Source: Neobacillus cucumis (GTDB lineage Bacteria; Bacillota; Bacilli; Bacillales_B; DSM-18226). From it: DNA of 29,807 bases. A model generated the notes under the pieces. That model saw only the letters and a list, made by a program, of their open reading frames with translations, was not told the origin of the DNA and did not search any database. The stretch is from the NCBI RefSeq assembly GCF_023715505.1, contig NZ_JAMBOH010000044.1:1-29807 (forward strand), in the 5' to 3' direction. Position numbers and translations under genes: made by a program. Below are positions 15,270-21,988 of the stretch, piece after piece (positions within the stretch are counted from its first letter, which is position 1; each line of letters opens with the position of its first letter).

Positions 15270-15311
15270 AGTTACTATATTTATACCAGACTAATGTAAC
15301 AGTCATGTTAC
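15270..15311 (-). promoter_or_regulatory. WalR box and promoter of the 3D-domain protein gene
   Basis: TGTAAC-N5-TGTTAC at 15295-15311 fits the WalR consensus TGTWAH-N5-TGTWAH on both strands, because the site is palindromic. On the minus strand its second half is the -35, 16 bp from a TATAGT -10. This predicts direct control by the essential WalRK wall-stress system, as for yocH in B. subtilis. Confidence 0.8.
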
Positions 15312-15445
15312 AGAAAGAATAAAAGTGTATCACATTTTGTCTTATTTCTATAAATAGTGTCTAATCTGTGGCATAACAGTGTCAACTTTTAGGCCGCGTG
15401 GATAAATTATCAACTCCCATAATTCGAAAAAAGCTTTATATAGTT

Positions 15446-15883
15446 TTATATAGTGAAAATACCATTTACGGTGACAGGCACCGGCTTTTCTACGGCAAGG
15501 ATGCGCTCTTTTTTCTTTACTCGTTGACGTGTTTTACGATAGGGTGAGGTCCCTAAATAGGTGAACCTGTCCCCTTTCTTCACAATAAAGTTGGTGAATA
15601 CTTCTATCACTTCTTCTTCCGTAAGCTTTTTGCTGCTTGCTGCTATTTGCAGGGAATTGTGCTGGTAGGAGAGTATGATATGGTAACAATTAGTATGGAT
15701 TGAAATATTTGCTTGTTCCTCTAGTGGGACCGATTGATAGGAAGGGTTCATAGATGATGGGAAAGTTGAGAATGACTTTTCTGATAATAAGAATGCATCG
15801 TAAATGCTCGGTTTTCTTGTAATCCGTATTTCTTGGCTATTAATAATTTCTCCAATAAATATCAATCTGCTATTATTCTCCAA
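15446..15883 (-). CDS. Hypothetical protein, possibly a divergent ComK-type protein
   Basis: About 145 residues. I prefer a TTG start (15883) because GGAGG lies 7 bases before it, whereas the longer ATG version (15907) has no ribosome site. The family is not recognised with confidence. Residues around FSTFPSSMNPSYQSV and IILSYQHNSLQIAASSKKLTEEEVIEVFTNFI line up loosely with the ComK region that includes LFPTLSSTRP and MELPISYNSFENQV. ComK is the competence regulator, so this is only a lead. The C-terminal tail is Lys/Arg-rich (YRKTRQRVKKKER). The last codons (KPVPVTVNG) are encoded by the dispersed GGTGCCTGTCACC palindrome, so the natural C-terminus may have been replaced by a repeat. Confidence 0.5.
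   Translation of the reverse strand: MENNSRLIFIGEIINSQEIRITRKPSIYDAFLLSEKSFSTFPSSMNPSYQSVPLEEQANISIHTNCYHIILSYQHNSLQIAASSKKLTEEEVIEVFTNFIVKKGDRFTYLGTSPYRKTRQRVKKKERILAVEKPVPVTVNGIFTI
15470..15482. repeat. Short palindromic repeat GGTGACAGGCACC, copy 2 (inside a coding end)
   Basis: Identical 13-mer to copies 1 and 3, lying in the 3' end of the gene at 15446-15883, where it encodes part of PVPVT. Confidence 0.75.
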
Positions 15884-16086
15884 ACACAAAACCTCCAGTA
15901 ATGACAATTATTTACACCAGCTTTTGTTATTCGACAATAATATCCTTTATTCCTGTAATCTCCCTGCCGAAAAGCATCAAATTTTCCCATTTGTGCATGA
16001 TTTTCACGCAACGTTCACATTACAGTTTTTCAAACTATTAAACCGTTAAGTTAAAAACAAGAATTGTTTTTACGGCGGTGAAAGAG

Positions 16087-16500
16087 ATGGCTTTATCAGA
16101 AAAATTAAGGGAACTGCGTGATAAGCAAAACTGGTCGCAAGAAACACTGGCAGATATGATGAAAATGCACCGATCAACGATTAGTCGTTACGAAACAGGT
16201 AAAGCGATTCCCAACTACCAAACTGTCATACAATTTGCGGAGATCTATAAGGTGGAAAAAGAGTATCTAGTAGATGAACTCAATCTGCTTCTGCCAAATG
16301 TAGAGGCACCTGGGTTTGTATTAAAGGAAAAACTCGAGGATCCGGATGTTGGTATGATTCTTCAGCTTTTGCAGGATGAGCCCGATTTAAAAAAGGCGCT
16401 TGTCGAGCTCCACCTCATGCACCCCAAACGCAAAAGTTTCTATTCCGACGCCATTACTACGTTTATAAGAGTAAATAAGAAGCATAAAGACAAAATGTAA
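16087..16500 (+). CDS. XRE-family helix-turn-helix regulator
   Basis: A 137-residue DNA-binding protein. Residues 5-60 form a canonical Cro/CI helix-turn-helix (LRELRDKQNWSQETLADMMK, HRSTISRYETGKAIPNYQTV), and the remainder is a helical C-terminal region that could mediate dimerisation. The frame is open from a GTG at 16078, but GGCGGTG six bases before the ATG at 16087 favours the latter. It stands alone: promoter-like TTCACA/TATTAA with 16 bp upstream, strong terminator downstream. Target genes unknown. It is not beside phage genes or an ICE, so nothing supports a prophage repressor. Confidence 0.82.
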   Translation: MALSEKLRELRDKQNWSQETLADMMKMHRSTISRYETGKAIPNYQTVIQFAEIYKVEKEYLVDELNLLLPNVEAPGFVLKEKLEDPDVGMILQLLQDEPDLKKALVELHLMHPKRKSFYSDAITTFIRVNKKHKDKM

Positions 16501-16504
16501 CACT

Positions 16505-16538
16505 AAGAAGCCGCTGAACGAATTCAGCGGCTTCTTTT
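16505..16538 (+). terminator. Terminator of the XRE regulator gene
   Basis: 13-bp perfect stem AGAAGCCGCTGAA / TTCAGCGGCTTCT with T run. Confidence 0.92.
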
Positions 16539-16612
16539 AAAAAAAACAGGGGGGTTTTTTCAACTAGTTTGCCCTGCCCGCTGAATTCTATACATTTATT
16601 ACTCAGAAAAAT

Positions 16613-16644
16613 TATAAAAAAATCGGCATCATATAAGATGCCGG
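16613..16644 (-). terminator. Terminator of the ssbB operon
   Basis: Minus-strand hairpin CCGGCATC / GATGCCGA with 6-base loop and a T-rich run (complement of TTATAAAAAAA). It lies 110 bp past the stop of the small coiled-coil gene. Confidence 0.75.
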
Positions 16645-16754
16645 AATAATGGGGATACATCGGGGAATTGTTTGATTTTTTATACTAAGGGAGTTGAATA
16701 TATTTTTTAAACTCGCTGTTACGCGAGCCCCAAAGGGTGATTTTCAATGGCAGT

Positions 16755-16979
16755 TCAAAGATGTAATGAAAATTTTTCAGAAGAGTGGTGATGATGCCTT
16801 GGGTAGATTACTAGGGGGTCTCGTTCCTTGATGATAGGCTGTTGCTCGCGAATCAGACATTCTAACTGACGGACCCGGACTTGCAGACTGTCCACATTTT
16901 TATTGGCCTTACCAACCATCTTAATTAAACTCTCAAGCAGCTGCTCTAGATTGTTAAGGTCGTCCTCATGAAATCCCAA
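16755..16979 (-). CDS. Small coiled-coil protein overlapping the end of ssbB
   Basis: About 74 residues from a TTG start at 16979, chosen because GGAGGA in the 3' end of ssbB lies 8 bases upstream. The longer frame from 17030 has no such signal. The product is helical with leucine heptads (LNNLEQLLESLIKMV, LQVRVRQLECLIREQ) and a His-rich tail (YPRHHHHSSE). It overlaps ssbB by 14 bp, so the two are translationally coupled. I do not recognise the family; a partner of the SSB protein is conceivable from coupling alone. Confidence 0.6.
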   Translation of the reverse strand: MGFHEDDLNNLEQLLESLIKMVGKANKNVDSLQVRVRQLECLIREQQPIIKERDPLVIYPRHHHHSSEKFSLHL

Positions 16980-17340
16980 CGGCTGTCTCCTCCTTTTTTG
17001 GTTCCGGTACCACATCATGCGGCTTGGCACTTAGGAAACGGATGGTTTCCACGACTACTTCGGTGACATACACTCTTTTACCCTCTTTATTATCGTAATT
17101 GCGTGATTGCAGTCTGCCGGTAATTCCTACCACCGCTCCTTTTCTACAGTATTGGCAGGTGTTTTCTGCGGCCTTCCGCCAAATTGTACACTGTACAAAA
17201 TCGGTCTCAAATTCGCCATTATGATTACGAAATGGACGATTTACGGCAAGCGTAACTTGCGTCACAGCCGTTCCTTCCGTAGTTTTTCTTAATTCTGGAT
17301 CGCGGGTTAACCGGCCGACAAGTGTGACCTGATTGATCAT
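16966..17340 (-). CDS. ssbB: Single-stranded DNA-binding protein SsbB
   Basis: A 124-residue single-stranded-DNA-binding protein with an OB fold over residues 1-105 (MINQVTLVGRLTRDPELR, VTLAVNRPFRN, CTIWRKAAENTCQYCRKG, VYVTEVVVETIRFL). It lacks the long Gly/Gln/Pro-rich linker and acidic DDIPF tip of SsbA, so it is the short paralogue, which in B. subtilis protects incoming DNA during natural transformation. Next to ywpF, as in B. subtilis. The ATG follows GAAGGAG. Two Cys (CQYC) add a detail not usual in SsbB. Promoter elements lie at 17371-17400; I could not find a convincing ComK box. Confidence 0.9.
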   Translation of the reverse strand: MINQVTLVGRLTRDPELRKTTEGTAVTQVTLAVNRPFRNHNGEFETDFVQCTIWRKAAENTCQYCRKGAVVGITGRLQSRNYDNKEGKRVYVTEVVVETIRFLSAKPHDVVPEPKKEETAVGIS

Positions 17341-17370
17341 ATTTTCACTCCTTCACCATTTGATGGCTTT

Positions 17371-17400
17371 ATCATAGCGTCTCTGTTACACTGTTGTAAA
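17371..17400 (-). promoter_or_regulatory. Probable promoter of ssbB
   Basis: Minus-strand TTTACA (complement of 17395-17400) and TATGAT (complement of 17371-17376) with 18-bp spacing. Confidence 0.5.
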
Positions 17401-17535
17401 ATGACGATAAAGGAATTATCAGGGCTGTTTTTGTTACGAACTTCAATTATCTCCCCTGATTTCGTCATTCATCTACCCCTTTTCCCCTGTTAACCAAGAT
17501 TAACCAAGTTTCGACAAAGACTTTTCGACATTTGC

Positions 17536-17558
17536 TTTCTCATGACATATGTTATAAT
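17536..17558 (+). promoter_or_regulatory. Probable -10 region of ywpF promoter
   Basis: TATAAT at 17553-17558, with only a weak -35 candidate about 17 bp upstream, 27 bp before the ywpF start. Confidence 0.45.
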
Positions 17559-17584
17559 TAGGAAAAATGATATAGGAGGTAGCG

Positions 17585-18016
17585 ATGAAATCTTTTAAAT
17601 TATACTCATTGGATGTAGTGGATGATGGAAATTCAGTGGAAATCCCATTAGTGGATGGCTTAATTTTGAACAAAGAAGACGAACACTCCACCTGGCTGCT
17701 TGAAGCTTATACAGACCTGTCCCTCTATGATTATTTTAAAAAAATCTCCGAGGAGGACCGTGATATCATCATTGAAGCGGTCATCACCAAGAAAGAGAAC
17801 GCCCCTGCCTATTTTCAAACCAAGATTTGCTCGCTGATTAAATTCGAAAAACATATAAGCGTCCTGTTTCAAGGCCAGTTGCGCCGGAATAAGAGTGATT
17901 ATTCTGAGCTTTTGCTTGACAGCCTGATTGAAAAGGGGTTCAAAGGACCGGAACTACTTAAAGAATTCAAGGAAAAAATGCAAAGTAAACCAAAAATTAA
18001 AGTGAAGAATCATTAA
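17585..18016 (+). CDS. ywpF: YwpF-like conserved protein
   Basis: A 143-residue cytosolic protein of the YwpF family, found beside ssbB in Bacillus. Family hallmarks are the MKSFKLYSLDV opening, the VPLxDGLIINxED-like IPLVDGLILNKED with following WLLEAY, and the DYSELLLDSLIEKGFKGPELLKEFK block at the C-terminus. The biochemical role is unknown. It is transcribed divergently from ssbB, with about 245 bp between them containing both promoters. Strong GGAGGT ribosome site. Own terminator downstream. Confidence 0.85.
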   Translation: MKSFKLYSLDVVDDGNSVEIPLVDGLILNKEDEHSTWLLEAYTDLSLYDYFKKISEEDRDIIIEAVITKKENAPAYFQTKICSLIKFEKHISVLFQGQLRRNKSDYSELLLDSLIEKGFKGPELLKEFKEKMQSKPKIKVKNH

Positions 18017-18040
18017 AAACCAGCCCAGGCTGGTTTTTTT
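18017..18040 (+). terminator. Terminator of ywpF
   Basis: ACCAGCC / GGCTGGT hairpin followed by T run. Confidence 0.85.
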
Positions 18041-18049
18041 ATGCGTTAG

Positions 18050-18410
18050 GAAAGTATAAAAGTAACTAACTTTGAGAATTGTCTAGCTCCAGCGCCTAGC
18101 CCCTCGATGGTCTACAGCTTATCCAGTTTCGGCTCCTTGGGACGCAAGTCTAGCCACCCCCTGAAGAAGGCAAAATGCGCCTTCTTGCAGGGTACGTCTT
18201 AGTCTAGAGTCCCAGACACGCCTCCACATTTAGAACAATTTGTCCAAAAGGTTAAAAAGCAACCTTTCGGCCGGCTCGTCTTATGCTGGCTACATAAAGC
18301 TATCGCTTTCTGTACGCATTACGGGCGACTAGTCTTTGACCTTGCTTTCGCAGGCCAGTCGACAAGTCGCCCTATATCGGGGCTGACCAAGGCGCTTGCG
18401 ATTTTCTTTA
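18050..18410 (-). repeat. Structured dispersed repeat, copy 3 (long form, inverted)
   Basis: Same ends and core as copies 1 and 2 but in reverse orientation and about twice as long. The outer arms (AGCGCCTAGCCCC near 18091 and GGGGCTGACCAAGGCGCT near 18380) match copy 2, and the core AACCTTTTGGAC / GCCGGCCGAAAGGTT is kept. Extra segments on both sides of the core form their own hairpins: CCCTGAAGAAGGC with GCCTTCTTGCAGGG, and GGGCGACT with AGTCGCCC. The result would be a multi-branched fold. No coding frame. It fills most of the gap between ywpF and the next gene. Confidence 0.85.
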
Positions 18411-18474
18411 TGAATTTTTTGTTGCCTTTTTGGGTATTTTTAGGGGATACTTAAATGACAAAGGGGGAGTTTTT

Positions 18475-18735
18475 TTGGAGAGTTTGATTGGTTTTCTTAT
18501 TAGTTTAGCATTTGCCATTTTTTTGTTCATTGATGCACCCAAGCATAACAAAAGCCGTTGGCTGTGGGCTATTTTAGGTTTTATTTTCGGTCCGATTGCG
18601 TTGGGGATTTATTTTATTAAAACAGGCCGTAAGGTGGCAGGATGGATCATTACGATACTAGCGATTCTTGTCTATATTGTGATCATTGTCCTGATTGCTT
18701 TAGCTGCGGCACTAATGGTCAACGGATTTTCTTGA
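18475..18735 (+). CDS. Small integral membrane protein, unknown
   Basis: 86 residues from a TTG start (18475) chosen for the AAAGGGGGAG seven bases upstream. Three hydrophobic helices (about residues 3-20, 28-47 and 52-80) are joined by a basic loop (APKHNKSRWLW) and a short turn (IKTGRKVAGW). The GFIFGPIALGIYFIKTGRK pattern is common in small phospholipid-synthase-like or PLDc_N-type membrane proteins of Bacilli, but I cannot name a family. The ribosome site is fully complementary to the CCCCCUUU motif of the small-RNA-like units in this window. It shares a bidirectional terminator with the lipoprotein gene. Confidence 0.7.
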   Translation: MESLIGFLISLAFAIFLFIDAPKHNKSRWLWAILGFIFGPIALGIYFIKTGRKVAGWIITILAILVYIVIIVLIALAAALMVNGFS

Positions 18736-18736
18736 G

Positions 18737-18767
18737 GAAAAGGACAGGTTCGCCTGTCCCTTTTTTT
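18737..18767. terminator. Bidirectional terminator between convergent genes
   Basis: GGACAGG / CCTGTCC stem with TTCG-type loop (TTCG), followed by seven T on the plus strand. The stem resembles the GGACAGGTTC-type dispersed sequences seen elsewhere in the window (15560-15575). Confidence 0.85.
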
Positions 18768-19176
18768 ATCGGTCTCGATGGTTACGGTCGTTCGTATCAA
18801 GGTCATCCTCGATGATTTCCTCTTGCTTTGTGTTTCTATCTTTTATTGGGTCTTTGTCAGTATCAGTGTTTGTATCATTTGTATTTCTAAAACGATCATT
18901 GTCGTTTACGTCATCATCGTCGATATTATTGTTATCGCCTAAGCCGTTGTTATTGTCATCCCTTAGATTGTTATCGGCAGGATTTTGGATATTATTCCTT
19001 AGGTTGTTATTGGTGGGATTTTGGATATTGTCCCTTATTTTGTTATCGGTACCAGGATTTTGAATTTTATTATCGGTGATTGGCACATTTCGATTATCAT
19101 CATTATTGTTACAGCCCACTAAAAGTACCCCCGACAAGATAGACCCAATGAGTAAGTGAAAAAGCTTATTCTTCAA
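18766..19176 (-). CDS. Asn/Asp-rich lipoprotein of low complexity
   Basis: A 136-residue lipoprotein. The signal peptide with lipobox LLVGC places the lipidated Cys at residue 22; the rest is almost wholly Asn, Asp, Arg, Thr and Lys. Residues 35-75 hold imperfect repeats of a 14-16 residue unit (DNKIRDNIQNPTNN, NNLRNNIQNPADNN), so the sequence is probably disordered and surface exposed. TTG start with AAAGGGGA upstream. Function unknown; similar low-complexity lipoproteins are found on Bacillus cells and spores. The stop codon falls in the tail of the shared terminator. Confidence 0.75.
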   Translation of the reverse strand: MKNKLFHLLIGSILSGVLLVGCNNNDDNRNVPITDNKIQNPGTDNKIRDNIQNPTNNNLRNNIQNPADNNLRDDNNNGLGDNNNIDDDDVNDNDRFRNTNDTNTDTDKDPIKDRNTKQEEIIEDDLDTNDRNHRDR

Positions 19177-19242
19177 GATAAGATCCCCTTTCTAAAATCG
19201 ATTTGCCTTCTTAGGGTACCCTCCATTTGATTACTTTTATCC

Positions 19243-19272
19243 AAAAAAAAACGACTGAGATCCCCCAGCCGT
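19243..19272 (-). terminator. Terminator of fabZ
   Basis: Minus-strand ACGGCTG / CAGTCGT hairpin (one G-U pair) followed by a run of eight or nine T. Confidence 0.8.
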
Positions 19273-19280
19273 GTTGTAAA

Positions 19281-19715
19281 CTATTCCTTTTTCTCTCCAA
19301 GCGCAAACGTGATTTCTGCTTCACAAGCAATTTCACCGTCGACCGTCGCAACTGCTTTCCCCTTGCCGATTGGGCCGCGCAAACGAGTCATTTCCACTTC
19401 GAGGCGAAGCTGATCACCAGGTTTGACTTGCTTTTTAAAACGGCAATTGTCAATTCCTGCAAAAAAGGCTAAGCGGCCGCGGTTCTCTTCTTTTTTTAAC
19501 ATCGCGACAGCCCCGACCTGCGCAAGTGCCTCAACGATGAGTACGCCGGGCATAACAGGATAGTCTGGGAAGTGACCGTTAAAAAACTCTTCATTCGCAG
19601 ACACATTTTTTATACCGACCGCTCTCTTGCCTTCTTCTACTTCCAAGATACGGTCCACAAGTAAAAATGGGTAGCGGTGCGGGATGATTTCTTTGATTTG
19701 TTCGATATCCAACAT
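19281..19715 (-). CDS. fabZ: 3-hydroxyacyl-[acyl-carrier-protein] dehydratase FabZ
   Basis: Hot-dog-fold enzyme of fatty acid synthesis that removes water from 3-hydroxyacyl-ACP. The 144 residues match the family length. Catalytic H48 lies in [11 protein letters not shown] and E62 in VEALAQ; the opening [16 protein letters not shown] is diagnostic. The start is ATG behind AGGAGGAGG. It follows an EpuA-like gene and mbl on the same strand. In B. subtilis fabZ is likewise near mbl, but there flagellar genes flhO and flhP come between; they are absent here. Confidence 0.95.
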   Translation of the reverse strand: MLDIEQIKEIIPHRYPFLLVDRILEVEEGKRAVGIKNVSANEEFFNGHFPDYPVMPGVLIVEALAQVGAVAMLKKEENRGRLAFFAGIDNCRFKKQVKPGDQLRLEVEMTRLRGPIGKGKAVATVDGEIACEAEITFALGEKKE

Positions 19716-19788
19716 TTTAGTACCTCCTCCTAGTAACTGATTCCATTCTACTATATAGAAATAGGAAGGGCAATTACTCCCTTCCTGG

Positions 19789-20091
19789 TTATTTCTTATC
19801 GACTAAATCGATTATATGCGTCCATGTTGATTCTTTAAATACGTCTCCCACATTTCCCCCGCCAAGCATACCATATCCAACCGCTGCTCCCGCTGTCACA
19901 CAAATAAATACACTAACTAATAAAAGAACAAGACGAAGCCAGACCGGAATCAAGCGAATCCGAACTCGTTTTTGGGCTTGAGGTACTGGTGTGGAATCTG
20001 TCTTCTCTACCACTTTGGTGGATTGCAGTACCTCTTGTTTTGCCTTTTTATGTTCTTCTCTCGTTCTGACCTGTCCATTATTTCCTGTCAT
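19789..20091 (-). CDS. EpuA-like small membrane protein (annotated elsewhere as RNA polymerase subunit beta family)
   Basis: 100-residue protein with a charged N-terminal half (residues 1-45, many Lys/Glu/Gln), one membrane helix at about 50-76 ([25 protein letters not shown]), and a short external tail ([13 protein letters not shown]). The VWLRLxxxxxxxxxxxxxGxxxGYxxxG pattern and the position next to fabZ identify the EpuA family. The common database label of DNA-directed RNA polymerase subunit beta is misleading, since nothing here resembles polymerase. Function unknown; proximity to mbl and fabZ suggests an envelope role. Confidence 0.8.
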   Translation of the reverse strand: MTGNNGQVRTREEHKKAKQEVLQSTKVVEKTDSTPVPQAQKRVRIRLIPVWLRLVLLLVSVFICVTAGAAVGYGMLGGGNVGDVFKESTWTHIIDLVDKK

Positions 20092-20218
20092 TCGTTAATT
20101 CCCCTTTAACCAAATTCCGCGTTTTCCACAAATTTGGCGAGTTAATACATATTATAACCGGTTTAATATCACTATTATAAAAAATTATTCCGAAATACTC
20201 ATTATTTATTTTCTGGAA

Positions 20219-20276
20219 GGAGCATGGGGACGTTTCTCATGCTTCTCTGGAAGCGCAAGAAACGTCCCCATGCTCC
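20219..20276. repeat. Long palindrome with GGGGACGT arms
   Basis: A perfect 19-bp inverted repeat (20219-20237 against 20258-20276, arm ending GGGGACGTTTCT) encloses a 20-base loop with its own GCTTC/GAAGC stem. A related palindrome is cut by the window end at 29766. It lies between mbl and the EpuA-like gene. Such CGTCCCC repeats are scattered through Bacillus genomes and may be REP-like. Confidence 0.8.
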
Positions 20277-20281
20277 CAAGT

Positions 20282-20338
20282 AAAAAAGCCCAATGACGTG
20301 AGGCTTGTCCAGCCTGGTTCATTAGACTTTTGTTGGGT
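20282..20338 (-). terminator. Terminator of mbl
   Basis: Branched minus-strand hairpin: outer CCCAA/TTGGG, middle AATGA/TCATT, inner AGGCT/AGCCT, followed by a T run. Confidence 0.65.
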
Positions 20339-20344
20339 TTATTT

Positions 20345-21346
20345 TTATCCTAGTTTGCGGTTTGGAATGCGGTCGATGTTATCAAGCATGATGCCTGTGC
20401 CGATTGCTACGCAATCCATTGGGTTTTCAGCAACCAATACTGGTACCTTCAGTTCTTCAGCAAGGAGCATGTCGATGCCGTGCAGCAATGCACCGCCTCC
20501 GGTTAGAATCACTCCGCGGTCAATAATATCGGCAGAAAGTTCTGGCGGGGTACGCTCAAGTACACTTTTTGCTGCTTGAACGATAACAGCCACTGATTCA
20601 CGCAATGCGCCTTCGATTTCTTCAGAATAAACGGTAATAGTACGAGGCAGTCCGCTCACCATGTCACGGCCGCGAATTTCCATTTCCTCTTTGCGGGAAC
20701 CTGGGAAAACGGTACCGATGTTAATTTTAATATTTTCAGCCGTGCGCTCCCCAATCAATAGCTTGTACTCGCGCTTGATATGGTTGAGGATCTCCATGTC
20801 GAACTTATCGCCGGCCATTTTAATGGAGGAAGAAGTTACGATATCGCCCATTGAAAGTACGGCCACATCTGTTGTTCCTCCCCCGATATCTACTACCATG
20901 TTACCGCTTGGCTGGAAGATGTCCATACCGGCACCAATTGCCGCAACCTTTGGCTCTTCTTCCAAGTAAATCTTTTTACCGCCGCTTTTTTCAGCAGCTT
21001 CCCTGATCGCCTTTTGCTCAACGCTAGTGATGTTCGTTGGACAGCAGATTAGGATGCGCGGCTTCGATAGAAAGCCTTTTACGTTTAATTTATTAATAAA
21101 GTGCTTTAGCATCGCTTCTGTTACATCAAAGTCAGCGATTACGCCATCTTTAAGCGGTCGGATCGCCACGATGTTTCCAGGTGTACGGCCGACCATGCGG
21201 CGTGCTTCTTCACCTACAGCTAAAACCCTATTTGTATTTTTATCAATCGCCACGACGGAAGGTTCATTCAGTACAATTCCACGGCCTTTTACGTGAATTA
21301 GCACGTTGGCCGTTCCTAAGTCAATCCCAATATCCCTTGCAAACAT
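20345..21346 (-). CDS. mbl: Rod-shape determining protein Mbl (MreB-like actin)
   Basis: Bacterial actin that polymerises under the membrane and guides sidewall synthesis. The 333 residues equal B. subtilis Mbl. Actin-fold nucleotide motifs are present: phosphate-1 DIGIDLGTANV (residues 5-15), phosphate-2 VVDIGGGTTDVAV (about 156-168) and the adenosine motif LTGGGALLHGID (about 290). I start at MFARDIGID (21346), the family start, rather than an in-frame TTG at 21373 that overlaps the ribosome site AAGGAGG. It lies downstream of spoIIID, as in B. subtilis, but with its own signals. Confidence 0.95.
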   Translation of the reverse strand: MFARDIGIDLGTANVLIHVKGRGIVLNEPSVVAIDKNTNRVLAVGEEARRMVGRTPGNIVAIRPLKDGVIADFDVTEAMLKHFINKLNVKGFLSKPRILICCPTNITSVEQKAIREAAEKSGGKKIYLEEEPKVAAIGAGMDIFQPSGNMVVDIGGGTTDVAVLSMGDIVTSSSIKMAGDKFDMEILNHIKREYKLLIGERTAENIKINIGTVFPGSRKEEMEIRGRDMVSGLPRTITVYSEEIEGALRESVAVIVQAAKSVLERTPPELSADIIDRGVILTGGGALLHGIDMLLAEELKVPVLVAENPMDCVAIGTGIMLDNIDRIPNRKLG

Positions 21347-21612
21347 TCTCTTTTCTTTCCTCCTTGGAAACAAAAATCCAGATACTTTCCCTAATTGACA
21401 ATTGTACCATATTCCTTAAGTTTTCCATAACAATTTAATGTAATTATAATGTCGTTTTGAGGATTTTTGTTGAAGTTTAGGAGTTCTGGATAAAAAATCG
21501 AACTGTTTGCATGAAAAGAGCAATCTGGGATCAGATTGCTTGTTTCACCTTTTTTTAGGTTTCAATGGAAGTTTCTTCGTTAAATGAGGTTCCTTTGGAA
21601 AGTGACTTAAAC

Positions 21613-21885
21613 TTACTTTACAGCCTCGCCTTCCTTTTCTTCTTTTTGATATTTCATTTTTGTCGCCTCTCCACCCCTGAGGTGACGAATTGATTTATGG
21701 TAATCTAGAATTTCCTTTACCTCATTTGCCAAATCTGGATTAATCTCAGGAAGTCTTTCTGTCAAATCCTTATGGACCGTACTTTTGGATACGCCAAACT
21801 CCTTCGCAATGACGCGAACCGTTTTCCTCGTCTCCACGATATACTTTCCAATCTTGATAGTTCTCTCTTTGATGTAATCGTGCAC
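21613..21885 (-). CDS. spoIIID: Sporulation transcription factor SpoIIID
   Basis: Mother-cell DNA-binding protein that activates and represses many SigE- and SigK-dependent genes. The 90-residue product is close to identical to B. subtilis SpoIIID from HDYIKERTIKIGKYIVET onward; the helix-turn-helix covers about residues 23-42 (VRVIAKEFGVSKSTVHKDL), and the basic tail (HLRGGEATKMKYQKEE) contacts DNA. The start is GTG at 21885, not the ATG at 21990: GGGAGGG lies six bases upstream and homologues begin (M/V)HDYIK. I could not define a SigE promoter. This gene marks the organism as a spore former. Confidence 0.96.
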   Translation of the reverse strand: MHDYIKERTIKIGKYIVETRKTVRVIAKEFGVSKSTVHKDLTERLPEINPDLANEVKEILDYHKSIRHLRGGEATKMKYQKEEKEGEAVK

Positions 21886-21975
21886 ACTCTCGCCCTCCCT
21901 AAATTGGATGTGAGAAGTGTGAAATGAGACCCGCTTATCACTTCGACGAATTCTACTTCCGTGTGTAGTGTTAAT

Positions 21976-21988
21976 GGTGACAGGCACC
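21976..21988. repeat. Short palindromic repeat GGTGACAGGCACC, copy 3
   Basis: Identical to the copies at 13911 and 15470, 90 bp upstream of spoIIID. Confidence 0.75.

Noticed and set aside
21347..21373. Nine extra N-terminal residues on Mbl
   Set aside because: They are translated from the ribosome-binding site itself; the family begins MFARDIGID.
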